Below are positions 8,699-17,948 of a stretch of 64,000 bases of DNA, piece by piece (the stretch's first letter is position 1; every line of letters starts with the position of its first letter). The DNA comes from Thermoplasmata archaeon (GTDB lineage Archaea > Thermoplasmatota > Thermoplasmata > Lutacidiplasmatales > UBA184), in NCBI GenBank assembly GCA_022750435.1, contig JAKIVS010000005.1, positions 46,551 to 110,550 of the forward strand, in the 5' to 3' direction. The notes under the pieces are model-generated. The model had not been told where the DNA came from. It ran no database searches and worked only from the letters and a program-made list of their open reading frames with translations. A program made the position numbers and the translations under genes.

Positions 8699-9856
8699 TT
8701 GCAGGGCGTGTTCACCTCCCCGAGGGTCGTCCTCGGGCCCGGCGCGATCGAGACGCTCAGCGGCCTCGGCGCGAAGCGGCCGTTCGTGGTCGTGGACTCA
8801 ACACTGCGCGACGGCCCGGGCCACCGAAGGGTCGTGGAGGAGCTCGAGAAGGTCGACGGCGCCGTCGCCACCTCGTGGACGGAGGTCCGCATCGAGCCGT
8901 CCCTCCTCGACATCGAGCCCGGTGTCGGAGCCATCCGCTCGGCCTCCCCCGACCTCGTCGTCGCGCTCGGCGGCGGAAGCACCATCGACACGGCGAAGGC
9001 GCTCTGGATCCGGTTCGTCCATCCCGACCTGCCCCTTACCGAGGTGACCCCGATGGTCGAACTCTCGCTCCGAACCCGGGCCGGTCTGGTGGCCATCCCC
9101 ACGACCAGCGGAAGCGGCAGTGAGGGAACCTGGACGGCCGAGCTCCGGGCGGAGGACGGCCGTCCGGTGGACGTCGCGACGCGGGAGCTCGTCCCGGACT
9201 GGGCCCTCCTCGATGCCCGACTGGCCGAGACCGTCCCCGCGCCACGCCGCGCCGACGCGGCCGCCGACCTCCTTGGCCACGCCCTCGAAGCGGCCGGGTC
9301 GGAGTGGGCCAACCCGTTCTCCGACGCCCTTGCGCGCGACGCGCTCGCGACGGCCCTCACGGTCCTGCCGAAGCTGGTGAAGCACCCCGACGACGACGAG
9401 CTGCGGGGCGCGATCCATCACGCGGCCACCCTCGCCGGGATCGCGGCCTCGAACGCGCAGCTGGGCGTGGCCCACGCCCTGGCCCGGGCGCTCGGCCCCT
9501 CCACCGGCCTGTCCCACGGCCGCCTGGTCGGGATCCTGCTCCCGTACGCGACGGAGTTCAACTACCCGAGCGCGCGCGACCGGTACGGCCGGCTCGGGGG
9601 CCCGCTCGGTCCGCCGCTCGCGGCGAACCGCAGCGCCCTCGCGGAGAGGGTCCGCGGCGTACTCGGTCCGCTCGGGATTCCCCGGACGCTCGCGGACGCC
9701 GGCGTGGACCGGCAACGGGCCGACGCCGGACGCGCGCTCGCCATCGCCCACGCGGCGAGGACCCCGTCGGCGATCGCGAATCCGAGGGTCCCGTCGGAGT
9801 CGGAGCTCGCGGGGCTGCTCGACGCCGCGTGGAACGGCGCGGCCGTGACGTTCTGA
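8699..9856 (+). CDS. Iron-containing alcohol dehydrogenase family protein
   Basis: The 385-residue protein has the group III dehydrogenase layout: an N-terminal Rossmann-like half with VVALGGGSTIDTAKA near residue 96 and a helical C-terminal half. Metal ligands are likely in the D-A-A-A-D-L-L-GHALEA segment and in GLSHGRLVGILLP. Members oxidise alcohols or reduce aldehydes with NAD(P). The substrate is unknown; glycerol-1-phosphate dehydrogenase is less likely on the motif pattern. The start is TTG 8699 or GTG 8708; no strong ribosome binding site decides. Confidence 0.88.
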   Translation: MQGVFTSPRVVLGPGAIETLSGLGAKRPFVVVDSTLRDGPGHRRVVEELEKVDGAVATSWTEVRIEPSLLDIEPGVGAIRSASPDLVVALGGGSTIDTAKALWIRFVHPDLPLTEVTPMVELSLRTRAGLVAIPTTSGSGSEGTWTAELRAEDGRPVDVATRELVPDWALLDARLAETVPAPRRADAAADLLGHALEAAGSEWANPFSDALARDALATALTVLPKLVKHPDDDELRGAIHHAATLAGIAASNAQLGVAHALARALGPSTGLSHGRLVGILLPYATEFNYPSARDRYGRLGGPLGPPLAANRSALAERVRGVLGPLGIPRTLADAGVDRQRADAGRALAIAHAARTPSAIANPRVPSESELAGLLDAAWNGAAVTF

Positions 9857-9889
9857 GCCGCGCGGTCGAACCCGCGGCTCGGGCGGACC

Positions 9890-10951
9890 CTACGCCTTCG
9901 CGGGAACGGCACCGGGGGTGGGCGCCGAATCGCGGAGCGCCACGGCGTGGTTGATGGCGATCTCCGCGAGGTCGCTCGCGTACGACGCGCTCCGCTCGAC
10001 GCTCTCTAAGACATAGGCGAGCGAGACGGCGAGCCGTCCGCGCTTGGTCGCGAGCTCGTGCAAGATCTTCTCGCGCTCCCGGCTGACCCGGTGGGCGACG
10101 TCCACGACGGCGTTCGCGCGCGCGATGTCGCCGGAATCGAGCGCGTCGAGCGCCTCCGATAGCCCGTTGGCCGCGATGGCGTGGAGCTTGTCGAGCGACT
10201 CGACGACGCTCGCCGGGGGCTCGTCCTTCCCGAGCATCTCGACGGTCTCGGCGATCTTCACCGCGTGGTCGGCGATCCGCTCGAGGACGCGCGAGGCGAG
10301 GAGGTAGGTGGCGCAGTCCGGCAGGGTGAGGCCGAGACTCGTCAGCGTCCGGGCGTCCCGGAGGGCGGTCGTCACCTGCTTTTCGACGAACCAGTGGAGG
10401 CGGTCGACCTCCCAGTCCCGCTCGACGACGTCCTTCGCAATCGAGGCGTCCCGGCCGTGGAACGCCGCCATGGCGTCCGTCTGCATCGCCCGGACCATCT
10501 GGTGCATCCGGCGGATCACCGAAGGGATGGGGAGCGGGTTCGCGCCGACGACGTCTTGCAGGACGACCGCGTCGGCGGTCTCCTCGAGGATCTCGGGACC
10601 GATCATCCGCTGCGCAAACCCGCGCACGATGTTCCGGGTCTTCGGGCTCATTCGACCCGGGGTCTTGATCTCAAGGAGAGGAGCCCCCGCGATGTACTCG
10701 GCGATCAGCCGCCGAAACAGATGGTCCTCGTCCATGTCGTTCGAGATCTCGATCGACCGCTTGACACCCTCCGACTGGGGCCCCTCGTCGGCGTAGAGGG
10801 TCAGGGAGCCGTCGGACCGGGGCGAGAACAGGAGGACGTCCCCCTCGTGGAGACCGCGTCCGGTGACCCAGTTCTTCGGCAGCGAGACGATGTACGTGGA
10901 GCCCCCGGTCTTCTGGATCCGGCGGCCGTGGAACCCTCCTGTGCTGCGCAT
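9890..10951 (-). CDS. AbrB-PhoU fusion phosphate regulator
   Basis: The 353-residue protein has an N-terminal SpoVT/AbrB DNA-binding swapped-hairpin domain (about residues 8-52, with GGSTYIVSLPKNWV) followed by a PhoU-like all-helical part (about 110-340) including RVLERIADHAVKIAETVEM. This fusion is typical of archaea and probably couples phosphate status to transcription. It is not beside the pst genes, but a paralogue at 34623-35762 is. The two genes share an identical 12-bp promoter element. Confidence 0.88.
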   Translation of the reverse strand: MRSTGGFHGRRIQKTGGSTYIVSLPKNWVTGRGLHEGDVLLFSPRSDGSLTLYADEGPQSEGVKRSIEISNDMDEDHLFRRLIAEYIAGAPLLEIKTPGRMSPKTRNIVRGFAQRMIGPEILEETADAVVLQDVVGANPLPIPSVIRRMHQMVRAMQTDAMAAFHGRDASIAKDVVERDWEVDRLHWFVEKQVTTALRDARTLTSLGLTLPDCATYLLASRVLERIADHAVKIAETVEMLGKDEPPASVVESLDKLHAIAANGLSEALDALDSGDIARANAVVDVAHRVSREREKILHELATKRGRLAVSLAYVLESVERSASYASDLAEIAINHAVALRDSAPTPGAVPAKA

Positions 10952-10978
10952 GGGAAAGCCGCTGACCCATCTCTATAC

Positions 10979-10990
10979 TATATAGAATTA
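10979..10990 (-). promoter_or_regulatory. TATA-box element shared with the second AbrB-PhoU gene
   Basis: On the minus strand this reads TAATTCTATATA and lies 27 nt upstream of the ATG at 10951. The identical 12-mer occurs at 34586-34597 ahead of the paralogue. The box is embedded in the self-complementary CTATATAG. Confidence 0.55.
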
Positions 10991-11225
10991 CGGGGACGGG
11001 CCGAGAAATCCGTGGCGAAACCGAAGTACGGGCGGGAGCACCGGTACGAGACCCCCGAGGCCCCGGGCCGGCGGAACACCGGCCGTTCGAGGGGGCGGGC
11101 GGCCCCGACGCGAGCGGGGCGGGACGCTTCCGGAACCGCGGTGGGAGACGTCCGGACACCGCGCCGCCGAGGGCGGGCCCGGTCGGTCTAAATAGCCGCT
11201 TGGACGCTGGCGCCGACCAATCCCG

Positions 11226-12842
11226 ATGGAACCCGACCCACCCCCTCCGCCGCCGGCACGACCTGCGGGCCATGGGTCACCCCCTCTCACCCGCTCGACC
11301 CGCTACCACCGGCCGAGGGCCCCGTTCTGCGGGGTCGGGTACTGCACCAACTGTCTCGTTCGGGTCAACGGGGTCCCGAACGTCCGGTCCTGCCAGTACG
11401 ACGCGGCGCCGGGGGAGGTGGTGGAGGTCGAGAACGCCTGGCCGTCCGCCCGCTTCGACGTGCTCGCCGCCTTCGACGTGCTGTTCCCGCAGGGGATCGA
11501 CACGCTCCGCGGGTTCCGGCGACCCGCGTTCGCCGTCCCGTGGTACCAGCGGGTGGTCCGCCGCCTGGCCGGCACCGGTCGCCTTCCGAATCCATCGACC
11601 GCCCGCGCCCCGAGCCCCGGACGACTGGTCACCACCGATTTCGTCGTCGTCGGCGGCGGTTGCGCCGGACGGGCGGCCGCGGAGAGCCTGGTCGCCGCGG
11701 GTCACCGACCCGTCGTCCTCGAACGCGAGCCCCGAACCTCCCCCGTTCCCGGCGCCGAATGGTTCCCCGGCACCACCGGCGTGTTCCTTCCCCCTCCCCG
11801 CGCCGAGGCGCTCCGGCCCTTCGAGCTGATCGCCCGCCGGTCCGACGGCTCGGCGCTCGACCTCCGCGCCCGCCGCGTCGTGGTGGCGGTGGGGGGCTAC
11901 GACGCCTCCCTCTGGTTCGCCGGCAGCGACCGACCGGGGGTCCTCACCGCCGAGGGGGCGGAGCGGCTCCGTCCGGTCGAACGGCCCGGGTTCGACCACG
12001 CGGTCGTGTTCGGAGGGGGACCGCGGACGCTCCAGATCCTCGAGCGGTTCGGGAACCATGTGGAGGCCGTCGTGGCCCCGGGCGCGATCGACCCCGACGT
12101 CGCCCGCCGAGCCTCCGAGCTGGACGTTCCGCTCTTCCCGCGGACCCTCCTGCTCGGCGTCGTCGGCCGGCGCAGCGTGCGGAGGGTCCGGCTCGCTCCC
12201 CGGGGAGGCGGCCAACCCGCGTTCTCGGTCGAGGCGGATGCGGTGGTGCTGGCCCACCGCCGTCTCCCGCACCCGCAGCTGTTCTTCCAGGCCGGAGCCC
12301 GCATGGAGTGGCGCCCCGACGTCGGCGCGTACGGACCGACGGTCGGACCGTCCGGCGCGACGACCGTCCCGGGCCTCGCGGCCGCCGGGGAATCGGCGGG
12401 AGCCGCGACGCCGGACCGGGCCCGAGCGAGCGGGGTCGCCGCGGCGAACGCGGTCCTGGCCGGCGGCGGGTGGCCCGCCCCGGACCCGTCGCCGCCCTCG
12501 GCCCTCCACCACGAGCTCGAAGGGTACTACCAGGAGCTGCTCTCCACCGGTCCGGGTCCCGGCAAGGTCGTAGTCTGTCCCTGCGAGGACGTGTTGCTCG
12601 GCGAGGTCCTGGAGGCGACGGAGCGCGGGTACCGGGGGATCGAGGTGATCAAGCGGTACACGGGACTCGGCACCGGGCTCTGCCAGGGTCGTTACTGTCT
12701 CCCGGACGCCCTGCTCGTCCTCGCCCTCCGAGAACACCGGACTCCTCGCGAGGTCGGGTACATCACCCAACGGCCCCCGGTCGTGCCCACGGCGCTGGGG
12801 GCGCTGGCGGGTCTCCCGGACGACCCCGAGGCCGCCGCATGA
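11226..12842 (+). CDS. Sarcosine oxidase alpha-like / amine dehydrogenase FAD subunit
   Basis: The 538-residue protein fuses three parts. Residues 20-80 match the [2Fe-2S] Fer2_4 domain (YHRPRAPFCGVGYCTNCLVR). Residues 130-430 form a pyridine nucleotide-disulphide-type FAD domain (DFVVVGGGCAGRAAAESL). Residues 440-510 carry a BFD-like cysteine cluster (VCPCEDVL ... GTGLCQGRYC). This is the layout of heterotetrameric sarcosine oxidase alpha subunits and dye-linked amino-acid dehydrogenases. The first 25 residues are proline-rich and do not look like the normal domain start (see finding). Its stop overlaps the beta-like gene. Confidence 0.85.
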   Translation: MEPDPPPPPPARPAGHGSPPLTRSTRYHRPRAPFCGVGYCTNCLVRVNGVPNVRSCQYDAAPGEVVEVENAWPSARFDVLAAFDVLFPQGIDTLRGFRRPAFAVPWYQRVVRRLAGTGRLPNPSTARAPSPGRLVTTDFVVVGGGCAGRAAAESLVAAGHRPVVLEREPRTSPVPGAEWFPGTTGVFLPPPRAEALRPFELIARRSDGSALDLRARRVVVAVGGYDASLWFAGSDRPGVLTAEGAERLRPVERPGFDHAVVFGGGPRTLQILERFGNHVEAVVAPGAIDPDVARRASELDVPLFPRTLLLGVVGRRSVRRVRLAPRGGGQPAFSVEADAVVLAHRRLPHPQLFFQAGARMEWRPDVGAYGPTVGPSGATTVPGLAAAGESAGAATPDRARASGVAAANAVLAGGGWPAPDPSPPSALHHELEGYYQELLSTGPGPGKVVVCPCEDVLLGEVLEATERGYRGIEVIKRYTGLGTGLCQGRYCLPDALLVLALREHRTPREVGYITQRPPVVPTALGALAGLPDDPEAAA

Positions 12843-14005
12843 GCGACATGCCCCGGCGCCCCTACCGGGTCGCGATCGTGGGTGGAGGGATCGTCGGACT
12901 GTTCACCGCGTACCGACTGCTCCGCGCGGGCGCCGGGCCGGTCGTGGTCCTCGAGCGGGGGTTCCTTTCCTCCGGCGCCTCCGGCCGCAACGGCGGCGGC
13001 GTCCGCCAGCAGTGGGACTCGCGGGTCACCGTTCGGATGATGCGCGAAGCGGTCCAGGAGTGGAGGCACTTCGGCCGGGAGTTCGGGACGAACGTCTGGT
13101 TCCGCCAGGGAGGGTACCTGTTCCTCGCGACCACCCCGGCCGAGGTCACGCGACTGCGGCAGGTCACCGAGGCGGTCCGGGCCGAGGGCCTCGATGGACG
13201 CCTCCTCGAGCCGAGCGGCGCCCTCCGCTACGCCCCCTCACTCTCCCTGGACGGGATTGCTGGGGCCACGTTCCTCAACACCGACGGCACGCTCTACCCG
13301 TTCCCCGGCGTCTGGGGCGTGTACGAGGCCGTCCGTGCGCTCGGCGGGGAGGTCCGGCTCGGCGTCGAGGTGACCGGTGTCCGAACCGAGGCGGGGCGGG
13401 TGGTCGGCCTCTCGACCTCGGAGGGACCGGTGGACGCGGCCGCCGTCGTCAACGCGGCGGGTGGCTGGTCGGGCGACGTCAGCCGGCTCGCCGGTCTCGC
13501 CGTGCCCAACGTGGCGAGCCGCCACGAGATCCTGGCGACGGAGCCGCTGAAACCGTTCCTCGACCCGATGGTGATCCGCCTCGCGGACGGTCTGTACTTT
13601 TCCCAGACGATGCGCGGGGAGGTCGTCGGCGGCCTGGCGGTCCCGCATCCGACCGGGACCCGGGCCGGCGTGCCGACCTCCCCGGCGTTCCTCCGTTCGA
13701 TGTCCCGCTCCCTCGTCCGCCTGATCCCCGCGCTCGCCCCGGTCGGGGTGCTGCGCGCCTGGTCGGGCTACTACGACGACACCCCCGACGGCTTCCCGGT
13801 GATCGGCGAGGACCCGAGGCTCCCGGGATTCTTCCACGCGAACGGGTTCAGCGGCCACGGGTTCATGCTCTCCCCGGCGTCCTCGAAGCGGGTCGCCCAA
13901 TCGGTGCTCGGGGAGAAGACCGACCTCGACCCGGCCCTGTTTTCGCCCGGGCGGTTCCTCGACCCGCACCGGCGCGGCGAGGCGGAAGGGCTGCAGCCGG
14001 GCTGA
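12839..14005 (+). CDS. FAD-dependent oxidoreductase, sarcosine oxidase beta-like (DAO family)
   Basis: The 388-residue protein starts with an ADP-binding Rossmann motif (VAIVGGGIVGLFTAYRLL) and the GASGRNGGGVRQQW segment that holds FAD in DAO-family oxidases. Near the C-terminus are RAWSGYYDDTPDGFPVIG and the FSGHGFMLSP motif typical of sarcosine, glycine or proline oxidising subunits. It overlaps the alpha-like gene by 4 nt, so the two form a complex that oxidises a secondary amine or imino acid. The exact substrate is not readable from sequence. Confidence 0.9.
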   Translation: MSDMPRRPYRVAIVGGGIVGLFTAYRLLRAGAGPVVVLERGFLSSGASGRNGGGVRQQWDSRVTVRMMREAVQEWRHFGREFGTNVWFRQGGYLFLATTPAEVTRLRQVTEAVRAEGLDGRLLEPSGALRYAPSLSLDGIAGATFLNTDGTLYPFPGVWGVYEAVRALGGEVRLGVEVTGVRTEAGRVVGLSTSEGPVDAAAVVNAAGGWSGDVSRLAGLAVPNVASRHEILATEPLKPFLDPMVIRLADGLYFSQTMRGEVVGGLAVPHPTGTRAGVPTSPAFLRSMSRSLVRLIPALAPVGVLRAWSGYYDDTPDGFPVIGEDPRLPGFFHANGFSGHGFMLSPASSKRVAQSVLGEKTDLDPALFSPGRFLDPHRRGEAEGLQPG

Positions 14006-14063
14006 CGGGGGCCGGGCCGGGAACGGAAGCAAACCGTTTCCTTCCCCCGTCGCTCGGCCGGCC

Positions 14064-15374
14064 GTGACCCAGCCGACCCTGTTCAACCCGTTCCCCGGGC
14101 CTCCCCCGATCGAGGCGAAGGGGAAGGACGCGATCCACGCGGTCGCGTTTCGGGCGGCCGTCGAGGGCGCGGACGCCTACCACGGCGTCCGGTCGGCGCT
14201 CCGGCGAGACGGCGCGGTGGTCCGGCTGGGGAACCGGTTCGTGTCGCTCGCGAAGTACCGGGAGGTCGCCTTCGTTTCGCTCGGCCACGCCGCGGTCTCC
14301 GCGGCGTACGGGGCGCACGATGCGCTCGGCCCGCTCCTCACCCAGGGGTTCGTGGCCGGGCCGAACCCGCTCCCGCCCGAGATCCCGTTCCGGGCCACCA
14401 AGGTTCCGCCGGGGCGACCGGGGGAGCCCGGTGCCGCCGCGGTCCTCGCGGACGTCCTCGAGCTCGCCGGCGGTCTCGGTGAGAAGGACCTGCTCCTTCT
14501 CTTCGTGACCCCGGGCGCCTCCGTCTCCCTGGCGGCTCCCCCGCCCGGATTCGACGCTTCCGCGTGGAACCACTGGCTCGGGACGCTCGCGGTGGCCGGC
14601 GCGACCGCGCGGGACCAGGCCCAGGTCGTCCGCGCCCTCGGCACGGGTGGCGTCGGCGGCGGGGTCGCCCGCGCCGTCCCCGGCGCCGACGTCGTTTCGC
14701 TGGTGGTCGAGCGGGGCGACGGCGGGGTGCTCGTCGGAGGCGGTCCCGCGAGCGCGGTGCTCCCGGCCGAGCGGGTCGAGGCCCGGGCGGTGCTGGAACG
14801 CCTGGGACTCCTGGCCTCGCTCCCCGCCGCTGCACGGGACACGCTGGCTCCCGACCACTCGCTGCCGTCCGGGCTCGGACCGAACGTCCGCCGGCCGGTC
14901 GCGGTATCCGGGCCGTCCGATGCGCTGCGCGCCGCGGGGGATGCGATCTCCGCGCGGGGATTCACCTCCCGCCTCGCGGCGATGTCGATCCCCGGCCGCC
15001 CCGAGGCCGCGGCGGCCACGTTCCTCGACCGGGTCGACGAGGTCGTGGCGCGCGGGCTCGGGGACGGGAACGCGAACACCAAGGGGATCGTCGTGTTCGC
15101 CCCGACGACCTTCGAGGTCTCGGAGGGCGGGGATGAGCGCCGGGACTTCCCGGCGTTCGCCCGCGCGGCCGCGGCCCGGATCCGGCGCCGCGGCATGACG
15201 GTCGGGGTGTACCAGACGAGCGCGCTCGCCGACCCTCCGGGCGCCGCGGGCGTGGTCGTGGATGCGGCGACGCCGGGGGCCCCGGTCGTGCCGCGCCCGG
15301 TGCCGATGCGCTCCGGCATCACCGACGTCGGTTGCCTCCTCGTCGCCTACGCTCCCCGGGAGACCGGGGGGTGA
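14064..15374 (+). CDS. Glycerate 2-kinase (DUF4147/MOFRL)-like protein, divergent
   Basis: The 436-residue protein aligns by pattern with archaeal-type glycerate 2-kinases: an N-terminal DUF4147-like half and a C-terminal MOFRL-like half. The usual GKAA motif appears as GHAA (in VAFVSLGHAAVSAA) and the SGGGSAL motif as VTPGASVSL, so two hallmark sites are altered. The start is GTG. It overlaps the MFS gene by 4 nt and follows the amine-oxidase pair. It may be an active divergent kinase or a relative with another role. Confidence 0.6.
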   Translation: MTQPTLFNPFPGPPPIEAKGKDAIHAVAFRAAVEGADAYHGVRSALRRDGAVVRLGNRFVSLAKYREVAFVSLGHAAVSAAYGAHDALGPLLTQGFVAGPNPLPPEIPFRATKVPPGRPGEPGAAAVLADVLELAGGLGEKDLLLLFVTPGASVSLAAPPPGFDASAWNHWLGTLAVAGATARDQAQVVRALGTGGVGGGVARAVPGADVVSLVVERGDGGVLVGGGPASAVLPAERVEARAVLERLGLLASLPAAARDTLAPDHSLPSGLGPNVRRPVAVSGPSDALRAAGDAISARGFTSRLAAMSIPGRPEAAAATFLDRVDEVVARGLGDGNANTKGIVVFAPTTFEVSEGGDERRDFPAFARAAAARIRRRGMTVGVYQTSALADPPGAAGVVVDAATPGAPVVPRPVPMRSGITDVGCLLVAYAPRETGG

Positions 15375-16630
15375 GCGCGGCCGAGCTCGAGCGCTCGGCG
15401 CCGGTCCCACGGACGTCCCTCGCCGGGTACCGGACGGTGTTTCGCAACCGGCGGTTCCGGTGGTACTTCGCGTCCCAAGCGACGGGCGACGCCGGCTACG
15501 CGGTGTACGCGATCGCGATCCCGTGGCTCGCCCTCCGGATCTCCGGCAGCCTCGCGGTCGCCGGCGTCGTCCTCGGCGTCGAGTTCGGGGTCTACGCCCT
15601 CTCGTTCCTCGCCGGCCCGGTCGTCGACCGGGTCGCCGACCTCCGGACGATCCTCCTGGTCGGCTACCCGCTCCAGGGCGCCCTCGCGCTGCTGCTCGGG
15701 TACCTCGCCGCGACCGGCGCCCTCACGGTCCCCGTCCTCCTCGTCCTCGTGGTCGCCCTCTCCTGGCTGTGGGACTTCACCTGGACCGCCTCCGTGTCGA
15801 TCCCGCCGAAGATCCTCGGACCGGACGAGCTGTTCCCCGCGAACGCGCTTCTCTCCGCCGTCTCCGGCGGCAACCAGGTCGCGGGGTACGCGGTCGGCGC
15901 CGCGTTGATCCTGCTCCTCAGCCCCTCCTCGGGACTCGTCCTGTACGGGGTCCTCAACTTTGCCGCGGCCGCCTTCGCGATCCCGGTCCTCGTCCCGCAG
16001 GTCCGGGCGGCGCGGGCGTGGTTCCGCGAGCTCGTCGACGGGCTCCGGTCGTTCGTGGACGGCGCGGGGCGGCCGCTCGTCGCCCTCGCGTCGTTCTCGG
16101 CGGCCGAGGGATTCTTCAGCGCCGGACCTGCCCTCCTTATCCTGGCGGTGGCGAACGCCCGCCCCGCGGGTGGAGCGACGACCTACGGGATCCTGTTCAC
16201 CGCGTTCGCGATCGGAACGGTCGTCGGGTCGGTGGTCCTCGGCGCCGTCAATCCCCGCGCGAAGTTAGGAACGCTCCTGTTCGGCGCCTCGGCCGCGGAG
16301 GGAGTCCTCGTGCTCGCGGCTGTCGTCGCCGCGCCGCTCGGGGCGCTCTCGGCCCCGCTCTGGTTCGCCGTGGGCGCCGTCGACGTGGTGTTCTACCAGG
16401 CGATCCTCGTCTACCTCCAGGCGACGACGGCCTCCACCCTGGTCGGTCGAACGCTGTCGAACAACTACCTGTTCCGAGGCACCGGTCGGGCGAGCGGCGC
16501 CGTGGTTCTCGGCGCGATGCTCGTGCTGCTCCCGGTCCTGTCCATCGGAGGGCTCGTGGGGGCGGCGCTGGTCGGGGTGGCGGTCGTGTTCGTCCTCCTC
16601 TCCGCGCCTCTTCGGCGGCTCGCGTTCTAG
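15371..16630 (+). CDS. MFS-family transporter
   Basis: The 419-residue protein has about twelve hydrophobic helices in two halves. It opens with the MFS-type segment FRNRRFRWYFASQATGDAG, and the loop after helix 2 contains AGPVVDRVADLRTILL, a version of the conserved GxxxDRxGRR motif. It starts at GTG 15371, whose GTGA overlaps the stop of the kinase-like gene, so it belongs to the same operon. It may import or export the substrate of that pathway; the substrate is unknown. Confidence 0.85.
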   Translation: MSAAELERSAPVPRTSLAGYRTVFRNRRFRWYFASQATGDAGYAVYAIAIPWLALRISGSLAVAGVVLGVEFGVYALSFLAGPVVDRVADLRTILLVGYPLQGALALLLGYLAATGALTVPVLLVLVVALSWLWDFTWTASVSIPPKILGPDELFPANALLSAVSGGNQVAGYAVGAALILLLSPSSGLVLYGVLNFAAAAFAIPVLVPQVRAARAWFRELVDGLRSFVDGAGRPLVALASFSAAEGFFSAGPALLILAVANARPAGGATTYGILFTAFAIGTVVGSVVLGAVNPRAKLGTLLFGASAAEGVLVLAAVVAAPLGALSAPLWFAVGAVDVVFYQAILVYLQATTASTLVGRTLSNNYLFRGTGRASGAVVLGAMLVLLPVLSIGGLVGAALVGVAVVFVLLSAPLRRLAF

Positions 16631-16639
16631 CGACGGGGA

Positions 16640-17248
16640 CTACGCTTCGTGAACCGGTGCCGGGGCCGGCTCCGTCGGTCCGAAATGGCGCTTCAGGGCC
16701 ATGTACTCCTCGAACGAGATCTGGCGTCGGGCGCGGACCGCGCCCGCCTGCCGGAGCGATTCGATCCGGTAGGTCGAGAGAAGTTCCGGGACCGTCCGGG
16801 CCCGGCCCGAGGGTCGGTCGTTCTCGAGCGGTGCGGCGGCGATGGGCCGGTCCGTGACGGGGATCTCGTCCCGTGGCGGAGCGACCGGGGCCGCGGACCC
16901 GAGCGGGCCGGCCAGGTAGCCGCGGAGGCTCTCCGCCTCGCCGGGCGTGACCTCTCCCTCGGCGAGCAACAACTCGACCAACTCGGCCTGCCGCGGCCGG
17001 TAGGTCTCGACGAGCTCGGTGACGGGGCGGTCGGGGCGCACCGGGGAGGTCGGAAGGAATCCCGCCACGCGGGCCGCCTCCGAGAGCTCGCGGTCGAGCC
17101 GTCCGATCGCCTCGGCGAGCTCCTCGGCGCTCGGGGGCCGAGCGTCGGCCGCGAACCGGGCCTCGAGCCGGAGACGGCGCGCCGGTTGCCCGGACGGGGC
17201 GGCCTCCTGCTCGACGCTCAGGATGAGCTCGCTCCGTTCCAACGTCAC
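16640..17248 (-). CDS. Conserved-looking hypothetical protein, 202 residues
   Basis: I do not recognise this family. The protein is acidic and mainly helical, with no signal peptide or membrane segment. It begins with a short beta-rich part (ERSELILSVEQEA), then a helical region with SAEELAEAIGRLDRELSEAA, a Pro-rich linker, and a C-terminal QISFEEYMALKRHFG segment. The start is GTG 17248. It ends 9 bp from the convergent MFS gene. Codon usage (high GC in third positions) supports it as a real gene. Confidence 0.65.
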   Translation of the reverse strand: MTLERSELILSVEQEAAPSGQPARRLRLEARFAADARPPSAEELAEAIGRLDRELSEAARVAGFLPTSPVRPDRPVTELVETYRPRQAELVELLLAEGEVTPGEAESLRGYLAGPLGSAAPVAPPRDEIPVTDRPIAAAPLENDRPSGRARTVPELLSTYRIESLRQAGAVRARRQISFEEYMALKRHFGPTEPAPAPVHEA

Positions 17249-17326
17249 ATCCGTCGAGGAGACCCGACGGGGGAAAAGGGATTCGCGTTCGAGGGCGGCA
17301 TCGTCCGCCCAATCGATTACCTGTGG

Positions 17327-17337
17327 TTATCTGATAA
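17327..17337. promoter_or_regulatory. Inverted repeat upstream of the HxlR gene
   Basis: TTATC-T-GATAA is a perfect 11-bp palindrome, and TGATAAA recurs 18 bp further on (17332-17338 and 17350-17356). Both lie in an unusually AT-rich stretch just before the TATA box at 17365-17374, where a regulator could bind. Confidence 0.35.
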
Positions 17338-17364
17338 ATTACTGCGATGTGATAAAGTGCGGTA

Positions 17365-17374
17365 AGTATATATG
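17365..17374 (+). promoter_or_regulatory. TATA box of the HxlR gene
   Basis: AGTATATATG lies about 38 nt before the ATG at 17408, giving a predicted short leader of some 12 nt. Confidence 0.5.
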
Positions 17375-17407
17375 GGCTGTCCGGGGTTACGAAGTTTGAG
17401 GCCCACC

Positions 17408-17878
17408 ATGTCGTATCGGGAATCTCCGCACCGTGTTCCACCGTCGGGCGCCCCAGACGGAGCCTGCGCTCCGGGGGAGAACTCGCTCTGCCCTGTCCTC
17501 GCGGCCGTCGGCGTCATCGGCACCGAGTGGCGGCTCGCGATCGTTCACCGGCTCCTCGCCGGCCCGCAACGGTTCAGCGAGATGCTGAAGTCGAACCCGC
17601 GGCTGAACGCGAAGACGCTCAGCGCGACGCTCAAGTTCCTCGAGAATTCGGGCGTCGTCCAGCGCACGGTCGTCAGCACGCGCCCGTTCAATGTCGTCTA
17701 CTCGCTGACGGAGATGGGCCTCGGCTTGGCCCCCGCCGCCCGCGAGCTGCGCATGTGGGGCGAGCGCTACCTCCTGCCGCGCTTCGCCAATCAGCGGGTC
17801 CCGACCCCGCGGACGCCGGCGATCCAGGGCGAGCTGCCCCGGATCGTCGTCTCCGAGGCTCCGGTCCGTCGCGGCTGA
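17408..17878 (+). CDS. HxlR-family winged-helix regulator
   Basis: The 156-residue protein has an HxlR domain at about residues 28-120. It has the family's opening CPVLAAVGVIGTEWRLAIVHRLL, the recognition region LNAKTLSATLKFLENSGVV and the wing RPFNVVYSLTEMG. HxlR proteins act as dimers and often sense oxidants or aldehydes; Cys18 and Cys28 in the N-terminal part could be redox-active. The ATG at 17408 is chosen because an upstream in-frame ATG at 17372 lies inside the TATA box. Confidence 0.9.
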   Translation: MSYRESPHRVPPSGAPDGACAPGENSLCPVLAAVGVIGTEWRLAIVHRLLAGPQRFSEMLKSNPRLNAKTLSATLKFLENSGVVQRTVVSTRPFNVVYSLTEMGLGLAPAARELRMWGERYLLPRFANQRVPTPRTPAIQGELPRIVVSEAPVRRG

Positions 17879-17948
17879 CGGACCGGCGCCCCGCGCCGAG
17901 GCGCGGAACGGTCTCGCCTCGGGACCGTTTCACGGCCTCCCGTCCCCG

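Noticed and set aside
10991..11190. Possible ncRNA between AbrB-PhoU and the sarcosine-oxidase-like operon
   Set aside because: Short GC hairpins exist, but no organised structure, internal promoter or T-rich end was seen; it is more likely plain divergent promoter DNA.
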